A stretch of DNA of 64,000 bases from Actinomycetospora callitridis (GTDB lineage Bacteria; Actinomycetota; Actinomycetes; Mycobacteriales; Pseudonocardiaceae): contig NZ_JAQZAK010000013.1 in NCBI RefSeq assembly GCF_028737265.1, forward strand, positions 62,001 to 126,000. The letters are read 5' to 3'. The notes under the pieces were generated by a model. It was not told where the DNA came from. It made no database searches and worked only from the letters and a program-made list of their open reading frames with translations. The first letter of the stretch is position 1. Every line of letters starts with the position of its first letter. This document shows positions 1 to 8,932 of the stretch, piece after piece. Position numbers and translations under genes: made by a program.

Positions 1-522
1 CGCGACGTCATCGACGCTCCCACCGAGGACTGGGGGATCAGCGTCGACCGGGTGGAGATCAAGGACATCTCCCTGCCCGAAGGGATGCGCCGCTCGATGT
101 CCCGGCAGGCCGAGGCCGAGCGCGACCGGCGCGCCCGCGTGATCAACGCCGACGGCGAGCTCCAGGCCTCGACCAAGCTGTCGCAGGCCGCCGCGGCCAT
201 GGGCGAGACGCCCGGGGCCCTGCAGCTGCGGCTCCTCCAGACCGTCACCGACGTGGCGTCGGACAAGAACAGCACACTGGTGATGCCGTTCCCGGTGGAG
301 CTGCTGCGCTTCTTCGAGCACGCCGGTGGCGTGTCGAGGACGGCCGGAGACGCGCCCGCGCCCCTGCGGTCGGGAGGACGCTCCACGGACGAGAGCGCGA
401 CCGGTGAGGAGAGCGGCCTCGTCCGAGAGGGGCAGGAGCTCGGGGCCGAGCTCCCCGCGGGCGGCGACTCGCCCGCCGTCCCGGACGCCACCGATACGGC
501 GGGACGTGCGCAGCAGACGTAG
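1..522 (+). CDS. SPFH/band-7 (slipin-like) protein, C-terminal part, cut by window start
   Basis: The reading frame is open from base 1, so the true start lies to the left of the window. The visible start (EDWGISVDRVEIKDISLP) and the following alanine/glutamate-rich helix (RQAEAERDRRARVI, then SQAAAAMGETP) match the end of the SPFH/prohibitin domain and the coiled-coil that follows it in slipin/stomatin membrane scaffold proteins. The region after about residue 105 is low-complexity, acidic and family-nonspecific. Slipins are membrane-anchored by an N-terminal hairpin that is not visible here. It is on the same strand as the Mrp operon, about 200 bases upstream, so co-expression is possible but not shown. 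The family call is firm; the role is not. Confidence 0.85.
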   Translation, partial: RDVIDAPTEDWGISVDRVEIKDISLPEGMRRSMSRQAEAERDRRARVINADGELQASTKLSQAAAAMGETPGALQLRLLQTVTDVASDKNSTLVMPFPVELLRFFEHAGGVSRTAGDAPAPLRSGGRSTDESATGEESGLVREGQELGAELPAGGDSPAVPDATDTAGRAQQT

Positions 523-721
523 AGCCTCGGGCTGACGGTCGGTCGCGCTCACGTCGCGAGGCGCGACGACCGCAGCCCGTGATCGACGTCCAGCCGTCGG
601 TGGGACGCGTTTCCGCCACCCCCGGCGTCGGCAATGTCCTGGGCGTGACCACCCTCCCGGCGCGAGCGCTCCCGGATCGCGTTGCGACACGTCGTGCGGT
701 CGCCCCGGACGCTGCCACCTG

Positions 722-2995
722 ATGTCGGACGCGACCACCGGCGAGGCCGACCCGTCGACCGACACGCAGCGCGACTGGCAGGGCTGGTCGTGCTCCGCTG
801 CGGCGGCCGCCGGCTTCCTCGTGTGCCTGGTGGGGTGGCTGCGGGGCGGTGGCACGCTGTCGCTGCCCTGGGCGCCGAAGCTGGGCGTGCGGCTCGAGTT
901 CGCCTTCGACGGGCTCGCGGCGCTGTACGCGCTGCTCGCCACCGGCGTGGGTGCGGTCGTCTTCGGCTACGGCGCCCGGTACCTCTCGCAACACCTCGCC
1001 GATCACCGACGCCCGCGGTCCGAGCGCCGGCGCTTCTGGCCGTGGATGGCGCTGTTCGCGGTGGCGATGGTCGGCCTGGCGACCGCCACGGACCTCGTGC
1101 TGGTGTTCGTCTTCTTCGACCTCACCGCGGTGTGCTCCTACTTCCTCATCGGCTTCGATCGCGAGCGCCGCGAGGCCCGCACCGCCGCCCTGACCGCGCT
1201 GCTGGTCACGATCGTGCCCGCGGTGGCGCTGCTCGCCGGTGCGGTGCTGCTCTACGCGACCTACGGGACGTTCTCCGTCCCGGAGCTGGTCGAGCGTGTG
1301 GAGCCGGGGACGACGACCACGGTCGCGGGCCTGCTGATCGCGGTGGCGGCGCTGGCCAAGAGCGCCCAGGTCCCGCTCCACTTCTGGCTCCCGCGGGCGA
1401 TGGAGGCCCCGACGCCGGTCTCGGCGTACCTGCACTCCGCGGCGATGGTGGCCGCCGGCGTGCTGGTCCTGGGGCGTGTCCACCCGCTGCTGGCCCGCAG
1501 CGAGGTCGTGCTCACGGTGCTGCTGATCGTCGGCCTGGCGTCGATCGCGGTCGGCGGGGTGCTGGCGCTGGGGCGTGACGAGCTCAAGCAGGTGCTGGCC
1601 TACTCGACGATCTCGCAGTACGGGTACGTGGTCACGCTGTACGGCATGGTCGGGGCGTCCGCGAGCGGCGCGGCCGCGTTCTACGTCGTCGTGCACGCGG
1701 TGGCCAAGAGTGCGTTGTTCCTGTCCGCCGGTGCCGTGACCACGGCGACCGGCGAGGACCGGTTGTCGCACCTGGGTGGGCTGGGGCGGCGCCTGCCCCT
1801 GCTGGCCGGCGCCACGGGTGTCGCCGCCGCGACCCTGGCCGCGCTGCCGCTGACCGGCGGGTTCTTCTCCGACGAGCTGTTCTTCGGGGCCGCGAAGGAG
1901 CAGGGCCCGGTCCTGGTCGTCGCCGCCGTGCTCGCCGCCGCCCTGACCTTCGCCTACATCGGCCGGTATTGGATGCGGCTGTTCCTCGGCCCGATCACGA
2001 CGGCACCGGCCGCCCTCTCCCGCGCCCTGGTCGTCCCGGTGGTGCTGCTGGCCCTCGTGGCGCTCGCCGTGGGGGTGCTGCCCGCACCGATCACGCAGCT
2101 CGCCGAGGACGCCGGCGCCGTCTCCCATGCGGCACCGGTCGCCATGTCGCCCGCCTACCACCTCGACCTGCGCGCGACCAACGTCATGGCCCTGGCGGCG
2201 TGGATCCTGGGTGCGCTCCTGCTCGCGGCCACGGGGCTCCGGGACCGGGTGTCGCGCGCCCTCGCGGCGGCCGGTGACCGGGTCGGGCCGCGACGGGCGT
2301 ACACCGCGTCCCTGCTGGGACTCCGGCGGTGGTCCGGCCGGGTGCACGACTGGGAGACGCGCGACCTGCGCAGCAGCATCGCCGCGGTGCTGGTGCCGGC
2401 GGGCGGGCTCGCCGCCGCCGCGTTCGCCGCCACCCCCATCGCCCAGGCGTACTCGGTGGGCCCGATCTCGGGGACCGACTGGCTCGTGCTGCCCCTGCTG
2501 GCGCTGACCGGCGTCGCCACCGTCGTGGCGGCCCGGACACGCGAGCGGTTGAGCATCGTGCTCGCGCTGTCCGCGGTCGGGTTCGCCCTGGCCGCGGTCT
2601 ACGCCCTGCGGGCGGCGCCGGACGTCGCGCTGGTGGCGGTGCTGGTCGAGACCATGCTCACGCTGGTCTTCCTCGCCGCCCTGGCCCGGCTCCCGGGCAC
2701 CGAGCCACGACGGGAGACCGGACCACGCCCCGGACGCCGCTGGCGCGATCCCGTGATCGGCGCGATCGCGGGCCTCGGTGCCTTCGCGGTGATCTGGGGC
2801 TACCTGTCCGAACCCCGGGAGGCCCCGTCGGTGTCCGCCGACCAGATCCGGCTCACCCCGGCGGCGCACGGGCAGGACGTCGTCACGGTGATCGTGGCGG
2901 ACTTCCGGGGGCTGGACACGCTCGGGGAGATCACCGTCCTGCTCATCGCGGCGGTCGGCGTGGCCACGCTCCTGCGGCGGGGGAGGCTCTGGTGA
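722..2995 (+). CDS. mrpA: Na+/H+ antiporter subunit A (MrpA/MnhA)
   Basis: Protein of 757 residues, the large proton-channel-like subunit of the Mrp (CPA3) cation/proton antiporter, homologous to NuoL of complex I. Multiple membrane segments are evident. The conserved proton-antiporter core includes LAKSAQVPLHFWLPRAMEAP and HAVAKSALFLSAG, holding the lysines and histidines of NuoL/MrpA proteins. The C-terminal third carries the MbhD-like (about residues 600-650) and MbhE-like (last 60) segments that are normally fused to MrpA. The start at 722 has only a weak ribosome-binding site. It is first of seven overlapping genes: its stop overlaps mrpB by four bases (GTGA). Mrp complexes export Na+ and support pH and salt tolerance. 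Confidence 0.95.
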   Translation: MSDATTGEADPSTDTQRDWQGWSCSAAAAAGFLVCLVGWLRGGGTLSLPWAPKLGVRLEFAFDGLAALYALLATGVGAVVFGYGARYLSQHLADHRRPRSERRRFWPWMALFAVAMVGLATATDLVLVFVFFDLTAVCSYFLIGFDRERREARTAALTALLVTIVPAVALLAGAVLLYATYGTFSVPELVERVEPGTTTTVAGLLIAVAALAKSAQVPLHFWLPRAMEAPTPVSAYLHSAAMVAAGVLVLGRVHPLLARSEVVLTVLLIVGLASIAVGGVLALGRDELKQVLAYSTISQYGYVVTLYGMVGASASGAAAFYVVVHAVAKSALFLSAGAVTTATGEDRLSHLGGLGRRLPLLAGATGVAAATLAALPLTGGFFSDELFFGAAKEQGPVLVVAAVLAAALTFAYIGRYWMRLFLGPITTAPAALSRALVVPVVLLALVALAVGVLPAPITQLAEDAGAVSHAAPVAMSPAYHLDLRATNVMALAAWILGALLLAATGLRDRVSRALAAAGDRVGPRRAYTASLLGLRRWSGRVHDWETRDLRSSIAAVLVPAGGLAAAAFAATPIAQAYSVGPISGTDWLVLPLLALTGVATVVAARTRERLSIVLALSAVGFALAAVYALRAAPDVALVAVLVETMLTLVFLAALARLPGTEPRRETGPRPGRRWRDPVIGAIAGLGAFAVIWGYLSEPREAPSVSADQIRLTPAAHGQDVVTVIVADFRGLDTLGEITVLLIAAVGVATLLRRGRLW

Positions 2996-3456
2996 CCGCG
3001 CCCGGCTCGTCCCGGGGCCCGACGGTGATCGTGCGGGTGGTGGCCCGGCTCCTGCTCGGGCCGAGCGTGGTGGTCGCCGTCGCCCTGATCGTCAAGGGCT
3101 ATACGAAGGTCGGTGACGGCTTCGCCGCCGGGATGGTCGTGGGCCTCGCCGTGGCGCTGAACGCGGTCGCCCTGGGCGCCCGTGGCGCCGAGGAGGCCCT
3201 GCCCGTCCTGCGTCACGCGCCGCGTGTGGCGGCCGCGGGAGCCGCGCTCGCCCTGGTGAGCGGGTTCTTCCCCCTGGCCCTCGACGAGCCGGTCTTCAGT
3301 CACCGGCCGGGGCCCGACGAGAAGGTGGTGAGCGTCGGCACGGCGGAGCTGATGACCGCCGTCAGCTTCGACGTCGGCATCTTCCTGCTGGTGGTCGGCG
3401 TGGTCACCGTGCTCGTCCACCAGCTCGCCGAGCCCGACCAGGAGCACCCCACATGA
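2992..3456 (+). CDS. mrpB: Na+/H+ antiporter subunit B (MrpB)
   Basis: GTG start at 2992 overlaps the mrpA stop. The 154-residue protein has about four membrane helices and the MnhB-domain signature, a polar VVARLLLGPSVVVAVALIVKG stretch followed by a GDGFAAGMVVGLAVAL motif (the typical MrpB GGGFQGG-like turn, here GDGFAAG). It is a membrane subunit needed for assembly of the Mrp complex. Order and overlap (mrpA-mrpB-mrpC) leave little doubt. The B domain is a separate gene rather than fused to the end of MrpA as in some bacteria. Confidence 0.92.
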   Translation: MTAPGSSRGPTVIVRVVARLLLGPSVVVAVALIVKGYTKVGDGFAAGMVVGLAVALNAVALGARGAEEALPVLRHAPRVAAAGAALALVSGFFPLALDEPVFSHRPGPDEKVVSVGTAELMTAVSFDVGIFLLVVGVVTVLVHQLAEPDQEHPT

Positions 3457-3839
3457 CGCTCGCGATCGCGGCCGTCGCCGCCGTGCTGTTCGGGACGGGG
3501 TCGTACCTCCTGCTCCAGCGCAGCCTGGTCCGGGTCGTCGCCGGGATCGCCCTGATCTCCCAGTGCGCCATCGTCACGATCATCGGGTCGAGCCTGTCGG
3601 AGGGGCGCGCGGCGATCGACCCGGAGCAGGGCGGACCACTGAGCGACCCGCTCCCGCAGGCACTGGCCCTCACCGCGCTGGTCATCGGCATGGGGACGCT
3701 CGCCCTGCTGCTCGCGCTCGTCCACCGGGTGGTCGTCGCGCACGGGACGGCCGAGCGCGACGAGCTGCGCGACGTCGACCGGCCCGCGGTCAGCGAGCCC
3801 GAGGGCGCCGGGCGCCGGGCGGGGGACGAGACGGAATGA
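3453..3839 (+). CDS. mrpC: Na+/H+ antiporter subunit C (MrpC, NuoK-like)
   Basis: Protein of 128 residues with three predicted membrane helices, homologous to NuoK of complex I. The family pattern is visible: a first helix ending LFGTGSYLLLQRSLVRVVAGIAL, a second helix, then the DPLPQALALTALVIGMG motif that is diagnostic for MrpC. The tail after residue 105 is charged and variable. ATG start overlaps the mrpB stop by four bases, and its own stop overlaps mrpD by three, showing translational coupling. Confidence 0.95.
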   Translation: MTLAIAAVAAVLFGTGSYLLLQRSLVRVVAGIALISQCAIVTIIGSSLSEGRAAIDPEQGGPLSDPLPQALALTALVIGMGTLALLLALVHRVVVAHGTAERDELRDVDRPAVSEPEGAGRRAGDETE

Positions 3840-5257
3840 CCGCCCTCACCCTCGCCCTGCTCGTGCCGTGGGCCGCCGGGCTGGCGCTCGTCGTCCTCGA
3901 CGGGCGTCGTCGCGCCGTGGCGTGGACGAGCGTCGCGGCGCTCGCGGCGACCCTCGCGGTGCTGGCCGTGCTCGCCGCCGACGTCCTGCGCGGCGGCGCC
4001 GTCGAGTACGTGACGGGCGGGTGGCCCGCGGGCGTGGGCATCGTGCTGCGGGCCGACGCACTGGGCGTGACCTTCGCCCTGCTGTCCGCCTCGGTGGTGC
4101 TCGTGGCAGCGGCCGGGGAAGCCGTCGTCGCCGTCCGGGAACGCACGTTCCCCGGACTGCTGGTCCTCCTCGCGGCCGGCCTGAACGGCCTGTTCCTCAC
4201 CGGCGACGTCTTCAACTTCTACGTGTTCTTCGAGATGGCCATGATCGCGGCGTACGTGCTGACCGCTTACGGCGCGCAGCGCGCCCAACTGCGGGCCGCG
4301 GTCATCTTCGCCTCGGTCAACCTGCTCGGGTCGTTCGTCTTCCTGCTCGCGGTCGCCGGCACCTACCGGGTCACCGGCACCCTGGCGATGAGTGACGTGG
4401 CGGTACGGATCGCCGAGGTCCCCGCGAGCGCGGCCGTCGCCGTCGCGGTCGGTTTCTTCGTCGCCTTCAGCGTCAAGCTCGGGCTGTTCCCGTTCCACTA
4501 CTGGCTGCCCACCGTCTACGCGGACACGCGGCCCGCCGTCGCGGCCGTCCTCAGCGGGGCGGTCGCCAACATCGGGGCGTACGGGCTGCTGCGCTTCGGC
4601 GCCGGCATCTTCACCGACCAGCTCCGCTTCTCGGCCACCGTCCTGATCGTCCTGGGGGCCGCGTCCATCGTCTACGGCGGAGTCCTGGCGGTGGCCCGGC
4701 GCCGACCGGCCGAGATGCTCGCCTACTCCGCGATCGGTCAGGTCGGCTACGTGCTCGTCGCGGTCGGGGTGGGGGGCCCGGTGGGGCTCGCCGCCGCGGT
4801 GCTCTACAGCGTGGTCAACGCGCTCAACAAGACCTTGTTGTTCCTGACGACGGCGGTGCGGGGCCCGCTGGTCGCCGGCACCTTCGTCGTGGGGGCGCTC
4901 AGCGTGGCCGGCGTCCCGCCCGCGGTGGGGTTCGTCGGCAAGCTCGCCGTCTTCCGGACCGCGGTCGACGCCCGGAGTCCCACCCTCGTGGCCCTGCTCG
5001 TGCTGGGCAGCGCGTTGTCGCTGCTCTACCTGTTCCTCATCTACCAGCGCGAGTTCTGGGCCGAGGACGACGACGAGGTCTCGGCCGCCGGCGACGACGC
5101 CCGCGGCGAGCACACGCGGTCGATGTCCCTGCGGGCGATCATCGTCGCGCTCGCGCTGGTCCTGCTCGTCGGCGGAATCTGGCCCGAGCCCCTGGCGGCG
5201 CTGTCAGCCGCCGCCGCCGACAGCCTGGCCGCTGAAGCGAACGGAGCCGCGCGATGA
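3836..5257 (+). CDS. mrpD: Na+/H+ antiporter subunit D (MrpD)
   Basis: Protein of 473 residues, the second NuoL/M/N-like antiporter subunit. Key features are NFYVFFEMAMIAAYVLTAYG (with the conserved Glu in helix 5), FSVKLGLFPFHYWLPTVYADTRPAVAAVLSG (conserved Lys and His) and NALNKTLLFL. ATG start at 3836 overlaps the mrpC stop; a longer upstream reading frame exists but lies over mrpC. MrpA and MrpD together are thought to carry proton and cation translocation in this complex. Confidence 0.94.
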   Translation: MTALTLALLVPWAAGLALVVLDGRRRAVAWTSVAALAATLAVLAVLAADVLRGGAVEYVTGGWPAGVGIVLRADALGVTFALLSASVVLVAAAGEAVVAVRERTFPGLLVLLAAGLNGLFLTGDVFNFYVFFEMAMIAAYVLTAYGAQRAQLRAAVIFASVNLLGSFVFLLAVAGTYRVTGTLAMSDVAVRIAEVPASAAVAVAVGFFVAFSVKLGLFPFHYWLPTVYADTRPAVAAVLSGAVANIGAYGLLRFGAGIFTDQLRFSATVLIVLGAASIVYGGVLAVARRRPAEMLAYSAIGQVGYVLVAVGVGGPVGLAAAVLYSVVNALNKTLLFLTTAVRGPLVAGTFVVGALSVAGVPPAVGFVGKLAVFRTAVDARSPTLVALLVLGSALSLLYLFLIYQREFWAEDDDEVSAAGDDARGEHTRSMSLRAIIVALALVLLVGGIWPEPLAALSAAAADSLAAEANGAAR

Positions 5258-5754
5258 TCGGGATTCTCCTGAGGGTGGTCGCGCTCACGGGCCTCTACCT
5301 GCTGGTCGTCTCGAGCACGAAGCTCGGCGACATCGCGACGGGCGTGGTGCTCGCCTCCCTGGTCGTCGCGGTGGGGCGCCGTCACCGGAGGACCTCGGCC
5401 CCGACCCCGGCCCCGACCTCGACCCGGGCGACGCTGCGTCGGCTCGCCGGGGTCCCGACCCTGATCGGCGGCACGGTCGTCGACGTCGTCACCGGCAGCG
5501 CCGACGTGATCCGCTGCTGCCTCGGCCGGCCCCCGGACCCGGGACTGGTGTGGCTCCCCACGGGGCCCACCTCGCCGTCCTCGTTCGCGGCGTGGGGCAT
5601 CCGCCTCGGCATCACGCCCAACACCGTCGTCGTCGAGGTCGACGAGGAGCGCGGGGCGGTGCTGGTCCACGTGCTCGACGCGCACGATCCCGAGACCGTC
5701 CGCGACGAGCAGATGGCCTCCTACCGGAGCCGGCAGCAGAGGGTCTTCCCGTGA
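5254..5754 (+). CDS. mrpE: Na+/H+ antiporter subunit E (MrpE)
   Basis: Protein of 166 residues with N-terminal hydrophobic helices and a soluble C-terminal domain typical of MrpE. The motif GIRLGITPNTVVVEVDEERGAVLVHVLDA corresponds to the conserved ITLTPGTxxVxVxxD...HxLD block of the family. ATG overlaps the mrpD stop by four bases. MrpE stabilises the complex rather than translocating ions. Confidence 0.92.
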   Translation: MIGILLRVVALTGLYLLVVSSTKLGDIATGVVLASLVVAVGRRHRRTSAPTPAPTSTRATLRRLAGVPTLIGGTVVDVVTGSADVIRCCLGRPPDPGLVWLPTGPTSPSSFAAWGIRLGITPNTVVVEVDEERGAVLVHVLDAHDPETVRDEQMASYRSRQQRVFP

Positions 5755-6020
5755 CCGCGCTCGTCGCGGTGCCTGCCCTGGTGTGGGTGACGGTGCTGGT
5801 CGTGGTCGGCGGCCTCGCGCTGCTGCGCGGTCAGGACGTCCTCCAGCGCCTCATCGCCCTCGATCTGCTGGCCGTGCTCGTCGTGGCGCTGTTGGCCCTG
5901 CTGTCCTACCTCCGGGGCGTGCCGCACTACCTCGACGCCGCGGTCGCCCTCGCGCTGCTGTCGCTCGTCGCGACCGTGGCCACGGCCCGCTACCTGGCGA
6001 CCGGAGGGCCGCTCGAATGA
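5751..6020 (+). CDS. mrpF: Na+/H+ antiporter subunit F (MrpF)
   Basis: GTG start overlapping the mrpE stop; 89 residues with three membrane helices. The segment RGQDVLQRLIALDLLAVLVVALLAL matches the MrpF core (GPxxxDRVxALD in other bacteria), and the final helix ends LLSLVATVATARYL as usual. Stop overlaps the mrpG start. Confidence 0.9.
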   Translation: MTALVAVPALVWVTVLVVVGGLALLRGQDVLQRLIALDLLAVLVVALLALLSYLRGVPHYLDAAVALALLSLVATVATARYLATGGPLE

Positions 6021-6319
6021 TCTCCGTCGTGCTCGACGTCGTCGGCGGGCTGCTCCTGGTGCTCGGCCTGGGCCTGATGACGATCGCCCTGGTCGGCGTG
6101 CTGCGCATGCAGGGGACCTACAGCAAGCTGCACGCCCAGAGCCTTGCCACCGGACCGGGGGTGTGCTTCGTGCTGGCCTCGTCGGTGGCCACCGAGAACG
6201 CCGCGACGATCTCCTACGCGGCGGTCGGCATCGTGTTCACGGTCCTCACCGCCCCGGTCGCCAGTCACGCCATCGCCCGTGCGGCACGCCGGCGCGGCGC
6301 CGAGGCCGAGCCGCGCTGA
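6017..6319 (+). CDS. mrpG: Na+/H+ antiporter subunit G (MrpG)
   Basis: Protein of 100 residues with three helices. The conserved GVLRMQGTYSKLHAQSLATGPGV loop between helices 1 and 2 is the MrpG signature (family form: GxxRxPDxxxRLHAxTKAxTLG). Start overlaps mrpF by four bases. It ends the operon; the converging DUF3040 gene ends 23 bases away with no clear hairpin between them. Confidence 0.92.
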   Translation: MISVVLDVVGGLLLVLGLGLMTIALVGVLRMQGTYSKLHAQSLATGPGVCFVLASSVATENAATISYAAVGIVFTVLTAPVASHAIARAARRRGAEAEPR

Positions 6320-6342
6320 ACTCGGCGGCCCCCGCGTCGAGG

Positions 6343-6660
6343 TCAGAGCACGCCTCGCCGCATCGCCCACAACGCCACGCCGAGCGGGCCGACCAGCACC
6401 ATCACGGCGAGGAGGCCGCCCAGCCATGCGGTGGGCAGCAGCACCACGGCCAGGACGACGACCACCACGATCTGGATCACGAGGTCGCGGACCCGGGGGC
6501 CGGCTCTGCGCGGGGGTGGCGCCTCGCGCTCGAGGAGGTCGCACCACTCGGGGTCCTCGCGCCGGGTGTCCGCCTCCAGTCGCGCGAGGGCAGCCTTCTC
6601 GCGCTCGCTGAGCGGCCGCGACGGCTCCGGAGGTGTCGGTCCTGCCGCACCGATGGCCAT
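6343..6660 (-). CDS. DUF3040 small membrane protein
   Basis: Protein of 105 residues. Residues 17-40 (LSEREKAALARLEADTRRED) fit the start of actinobacterial DUF3040 proteins, which continue into two membrane helices, seen here at about 58-100 (IQIVVVVVLAVVLLP and LLAVMVLVGPLGVALWAM). Function of the family is unknown. It converges on the Mrp operon and is divergent from the BetT gene. Its first 13 codons (MAIGAAGPTPPEP) and its upstream region closely match those of the FAD monooxygenase gene at 10992-12257, which is unrelated in the rest of its length; see findings. Confidence 0.75.
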   Translation of the reverse strand: MAIGAAGPTPPEPSRPLSEREKAALARLEADTRREDPEWCDLLEREAPPPRRAGPRVRDLVIQIVVVVVLAVVLLPTAWLGGLLAVMVLVGPLGVALWAMRRGVL

Positions 6661-6750
6661 CGGTCGCCGTCCTCGGGTCGCGCGTCACTCCCTCACGCCG
6701 ACCAGACTTCCCGGCACACCCCGGACAATTATGCCTCGTCCCGCCGCGAA
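6661..6750 (-). promoter_or_regulatory. Leader/promoter element, copy 1 (paired with 12258-12350)
   Basis: The region just upstream of the DUF3040 start contains a block (about 6696-6748 on the plus strand) that recurs with few changes upstream of the FAD monooxygenase gene. On the coding sense it reads CATAAT, then GTGTGCCGGGAAG, then TCTGGTCGGCG. CATAAT resembles a -10 hexamer, and GCCG...CGGC can pair around the conserved GGGAAGYCTGGT. I do not recognise a named RNA family. It could be a promoter, an operator or a structured leader. Confidence 0.5.
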
Positions 6751-6846
6751 ACCCCAGCGAAGTGTCTTCGCACGGATTCGCGGACGTGGGAAAATCGTCC
6801 GGTTCTGGCTCGGGGGCGGGTGGTGCGGTGACGAGTGGAGGGCGCG

Positions 6847-8886
6847 ATGAGTGAGGTCCAGACCGATGCGCCGACGGCGGGCTACGAGCCCGGCGCCCGG
6901 ATCAAGCCGGTCGTCTTCTACGGCTCCGCCGCGGTGACGCTCGCCGTCGCGCTCTGGGCGATCATCGCCCCCACCTCCGCCTCGGACACCATCGGTGCGG
7001 TGGTCAGCTGGACCTCCGAGTGGTTCGGCTGGTTCTACATCCTGCTCACCACGCTCGTCCTGGTCTTCGTGATCGTCGTGGGCGCCTCCCGCCTCGGACG
7101 GACCCGGCTCGGCCCGGAGCACTCGCGCCCCGAGTTCAGTACGTTCGCGTGGGCGTCGATGCTGTTCGCGGCCGGGATCGGCACCGACCTGATGTTCTTC
7201 GCGGTGGTGGAGCCGGTCACCCAGTACCTGACCCCGCCGCGGGGTGAGGGTGGAACCCTGCAGGCCGCCGAGGACGCCACGGTGTGGACCCTGTTCCACT
7301 ACGGGATCAGCGGCTGGGGCCTCTACGCGCTGATGGGCATGGCGCTGGCCTACTTCGCCTACCGCCGGAACCTCCCGCTCGCGATCCGGTCCGCGCTCTA
7401 CCCGATCTTCGGCAAACGGATCCACGGCGGGATCGGTACCGCCGTCGACCTCGCCGCCATCCTCGGCACGATCTTCGGGGTCGCGGCGTCGCTCGGGATC
7501 GGCGTGGTGCTGCTCAACTACGGGCTGACCTTCCTGTTCGGCATCCCGGAGGGGACGGGAGCCCAGATCGGGCTGGTCGCCGTCGCGGTCATCATCGCCA
7601 CGGTGTCCGCGGTGAGCGGCGTGGACCGCGGCATCAAGCTGCTGAGCCAGCTCAACGTGCTCCTGGCGATCGGGCTGGCCCTCTACCTGCTCGTCGCGGG
7701 CAACACGGTGTTCCTGCTCAACGCACTCGTGCAGAACGTCGGCGACTTCGTCAGCTCCTTCCCCGGGCTGACGCTCGAGACGTTCGCCTTCGACCAGCCC
7801 GTCGACTGGCTCAGCTCGTGGACGCTCTTCTTCTGGGCGTGGTGGATCGCCTGGGCGTCGTTCGTCGGCCTGTTCCTGGCCCGCATCTCCCGGGGCCGCA
7901 CCATCCGCCAGTTCGTGGCGGGGACGTTGATCATCCCTTTCAGCTACATCGTCATGTGGATCTCGATCTTCGGCAACAGCGCCATCGAGGTGATCCGGAG
8001 CGGCGACGTGGCGTTCGGGCAGAACACCATGGAGAACAACGCGCAGGGCTTCTACCAGCTGCTCGCGCAGTACCCGGCGGTCCCGTTCATCGCCGGGGTC
8101 GCCACCTTCGTCGGGCTGCTCTTCTACGTGACCTCGGCCGACTCGGCCGCACTGGTGATGGCGAACCTGAGCTCGCACCTCAAGACACCGCAGTCGGACG
8201 GGGCGCCGGCGGTCCGCATCTTCTGGGCGGTGGCCACCGGCCTGCTCACCGTGGGGATGCTCCTCGTCGGCGGCGTGCCCGCACTGCAGAACGCCACCAT
8301 CATCATGGGGCTGCCGTTCGCGTTCGTGATCCTGCTGGTCATGTACGGCCTCTACAAGGCGCTGCGGGTGGAGGACATGCACGCCGCGAGCCAGCAGTAC
8401 GCCCTGCGGTCGTCGATCTCCGGCCGCAGTCCGGCCGACGGTCAGCACCACGGCGGCCTGGGGTGGCGGCAGCGGCTGGACCGGGCCATGTCGTTCCCCG
8501 GGAGGGACCGTGCGGAGGAGTTCCTCGACGAGGTCGCGCTCCCGGCCGTGGAGGAGGTGGCCACGCACCTACGGGAGCGTGGGGTGGAGGCGGACGCGCG
8601 GAAGGACCGCGACGACGACGGCACGACGATCGTCGAGCTGGTCGCCGACCTGGGGGAGGGACACCAGTTCCTGTACCGGATCCGCCCGCGGGAGGTCCCC
8701 ATCCCCGTCTACGGCCACGCGGTCCCCAAGGGCACCGACACGTACACCCGACTCGAGGTCCACCTGCAGGACGGCGGCCAGGACTACGACGTCATGGGCT
8801 ACACCTACGGGCAGCTGACCGACGACATCCTCGACCAGTACGAACGGCACCTCGAGTACGTCCGCATCCAGCAGTTCAGCGGCTGA
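6847..8886 (+). CDS. betT: BCCT-family betaine/choline transporter with BetT-like C-terminal domain
   Basis: Protein of 679 residues, 12 membrane helices. The BCCT signature WTLFFWAWWIAWASFVGLFL is present, with the tryptophans that line the betaine/choline site. Length and the roughly 150-residue soluble tail after about residue 510 match Escherichia coli-type BetT (about 677 residues), whose tail senses osmotic state. The ATG at 6847 is preferred over the in-frame GTG 12 bases upstream because GGAGGG lies at the right distance. It stands 46 bases before ktrB, suggesting an osmotic-adaptation group. It may also feed the betaine catabolic locus at 22-30 kb, which has no carrier of its own. 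Confidence 0.88.
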   Translation: MSEVQTDAPTAGYEPGARIKPVVFYGSAAVTLAVALWAIIAPTSASDTIGAVVSWTSEWFGWFYILLTTLVLVFVIVVGASRLGRTRLGPEHSRPEFSTFAWASMLFAAGIGTDLMFFAVVEPVTQYLTPPRGEGGTLQAAEDATVWTLFHYGISGWGLYALMGMALAYFAYRRNLPLAIRSALYPIFGKRIHGGIGTAVDLAAILGTIFGVAASLGIGVVLLNYGLTFLFGIPEGTGAQIGLVAVAVIIATVSAVSGVDRGIKLLSQLNVLLAIGLALYLLVAGNTVFLLNALVQNVGDFVSSFPGLTLETFAFDQPVDWLSSWTLFFWAWWIAWASFVGLFLARISRGRTIRQFVAGTLIIPFSYIVMWISIFGNSAIEVIRSGDVAFGQNTMENNAQGFYQLLAQYPAVPFIAGVATFVGLLFYVTSADSAALVMANLSSHLKTPQSDGAPAVRIFWAVATGLLTVGMLLVGGVPALQNATIIMGLPFAFVILLVMYGLYKALRVEDMHAASQQYALRSSISGRSPADGQHHGGLGWRQRLDRAMSFPGRDRAEEFLDEVALPAVEEVATHLRERGVEADARKDRDDDGTTIVELVADLGEGHQFLYRIRPREVPIPVYGHAVPKGTDTYTRLEVHLQDGGQDYDVMGYTYGQLTDDILDQYERHLEYVRIQQFSG

Positions 8887-8932
8887 CGCCGTGAGGTGGG
8901 ATCGGAGGTCCCCGACCGGGTAGTAGCTGGCG

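Noticed and set aside
245..2869. 874-codon open frame on the minus strand across mrpA
   Set aside because: Translation is Arg/Gly/His/Gln-rich with no family motif; it is antisense to a certain MrpA gene and is a product of high G+C.
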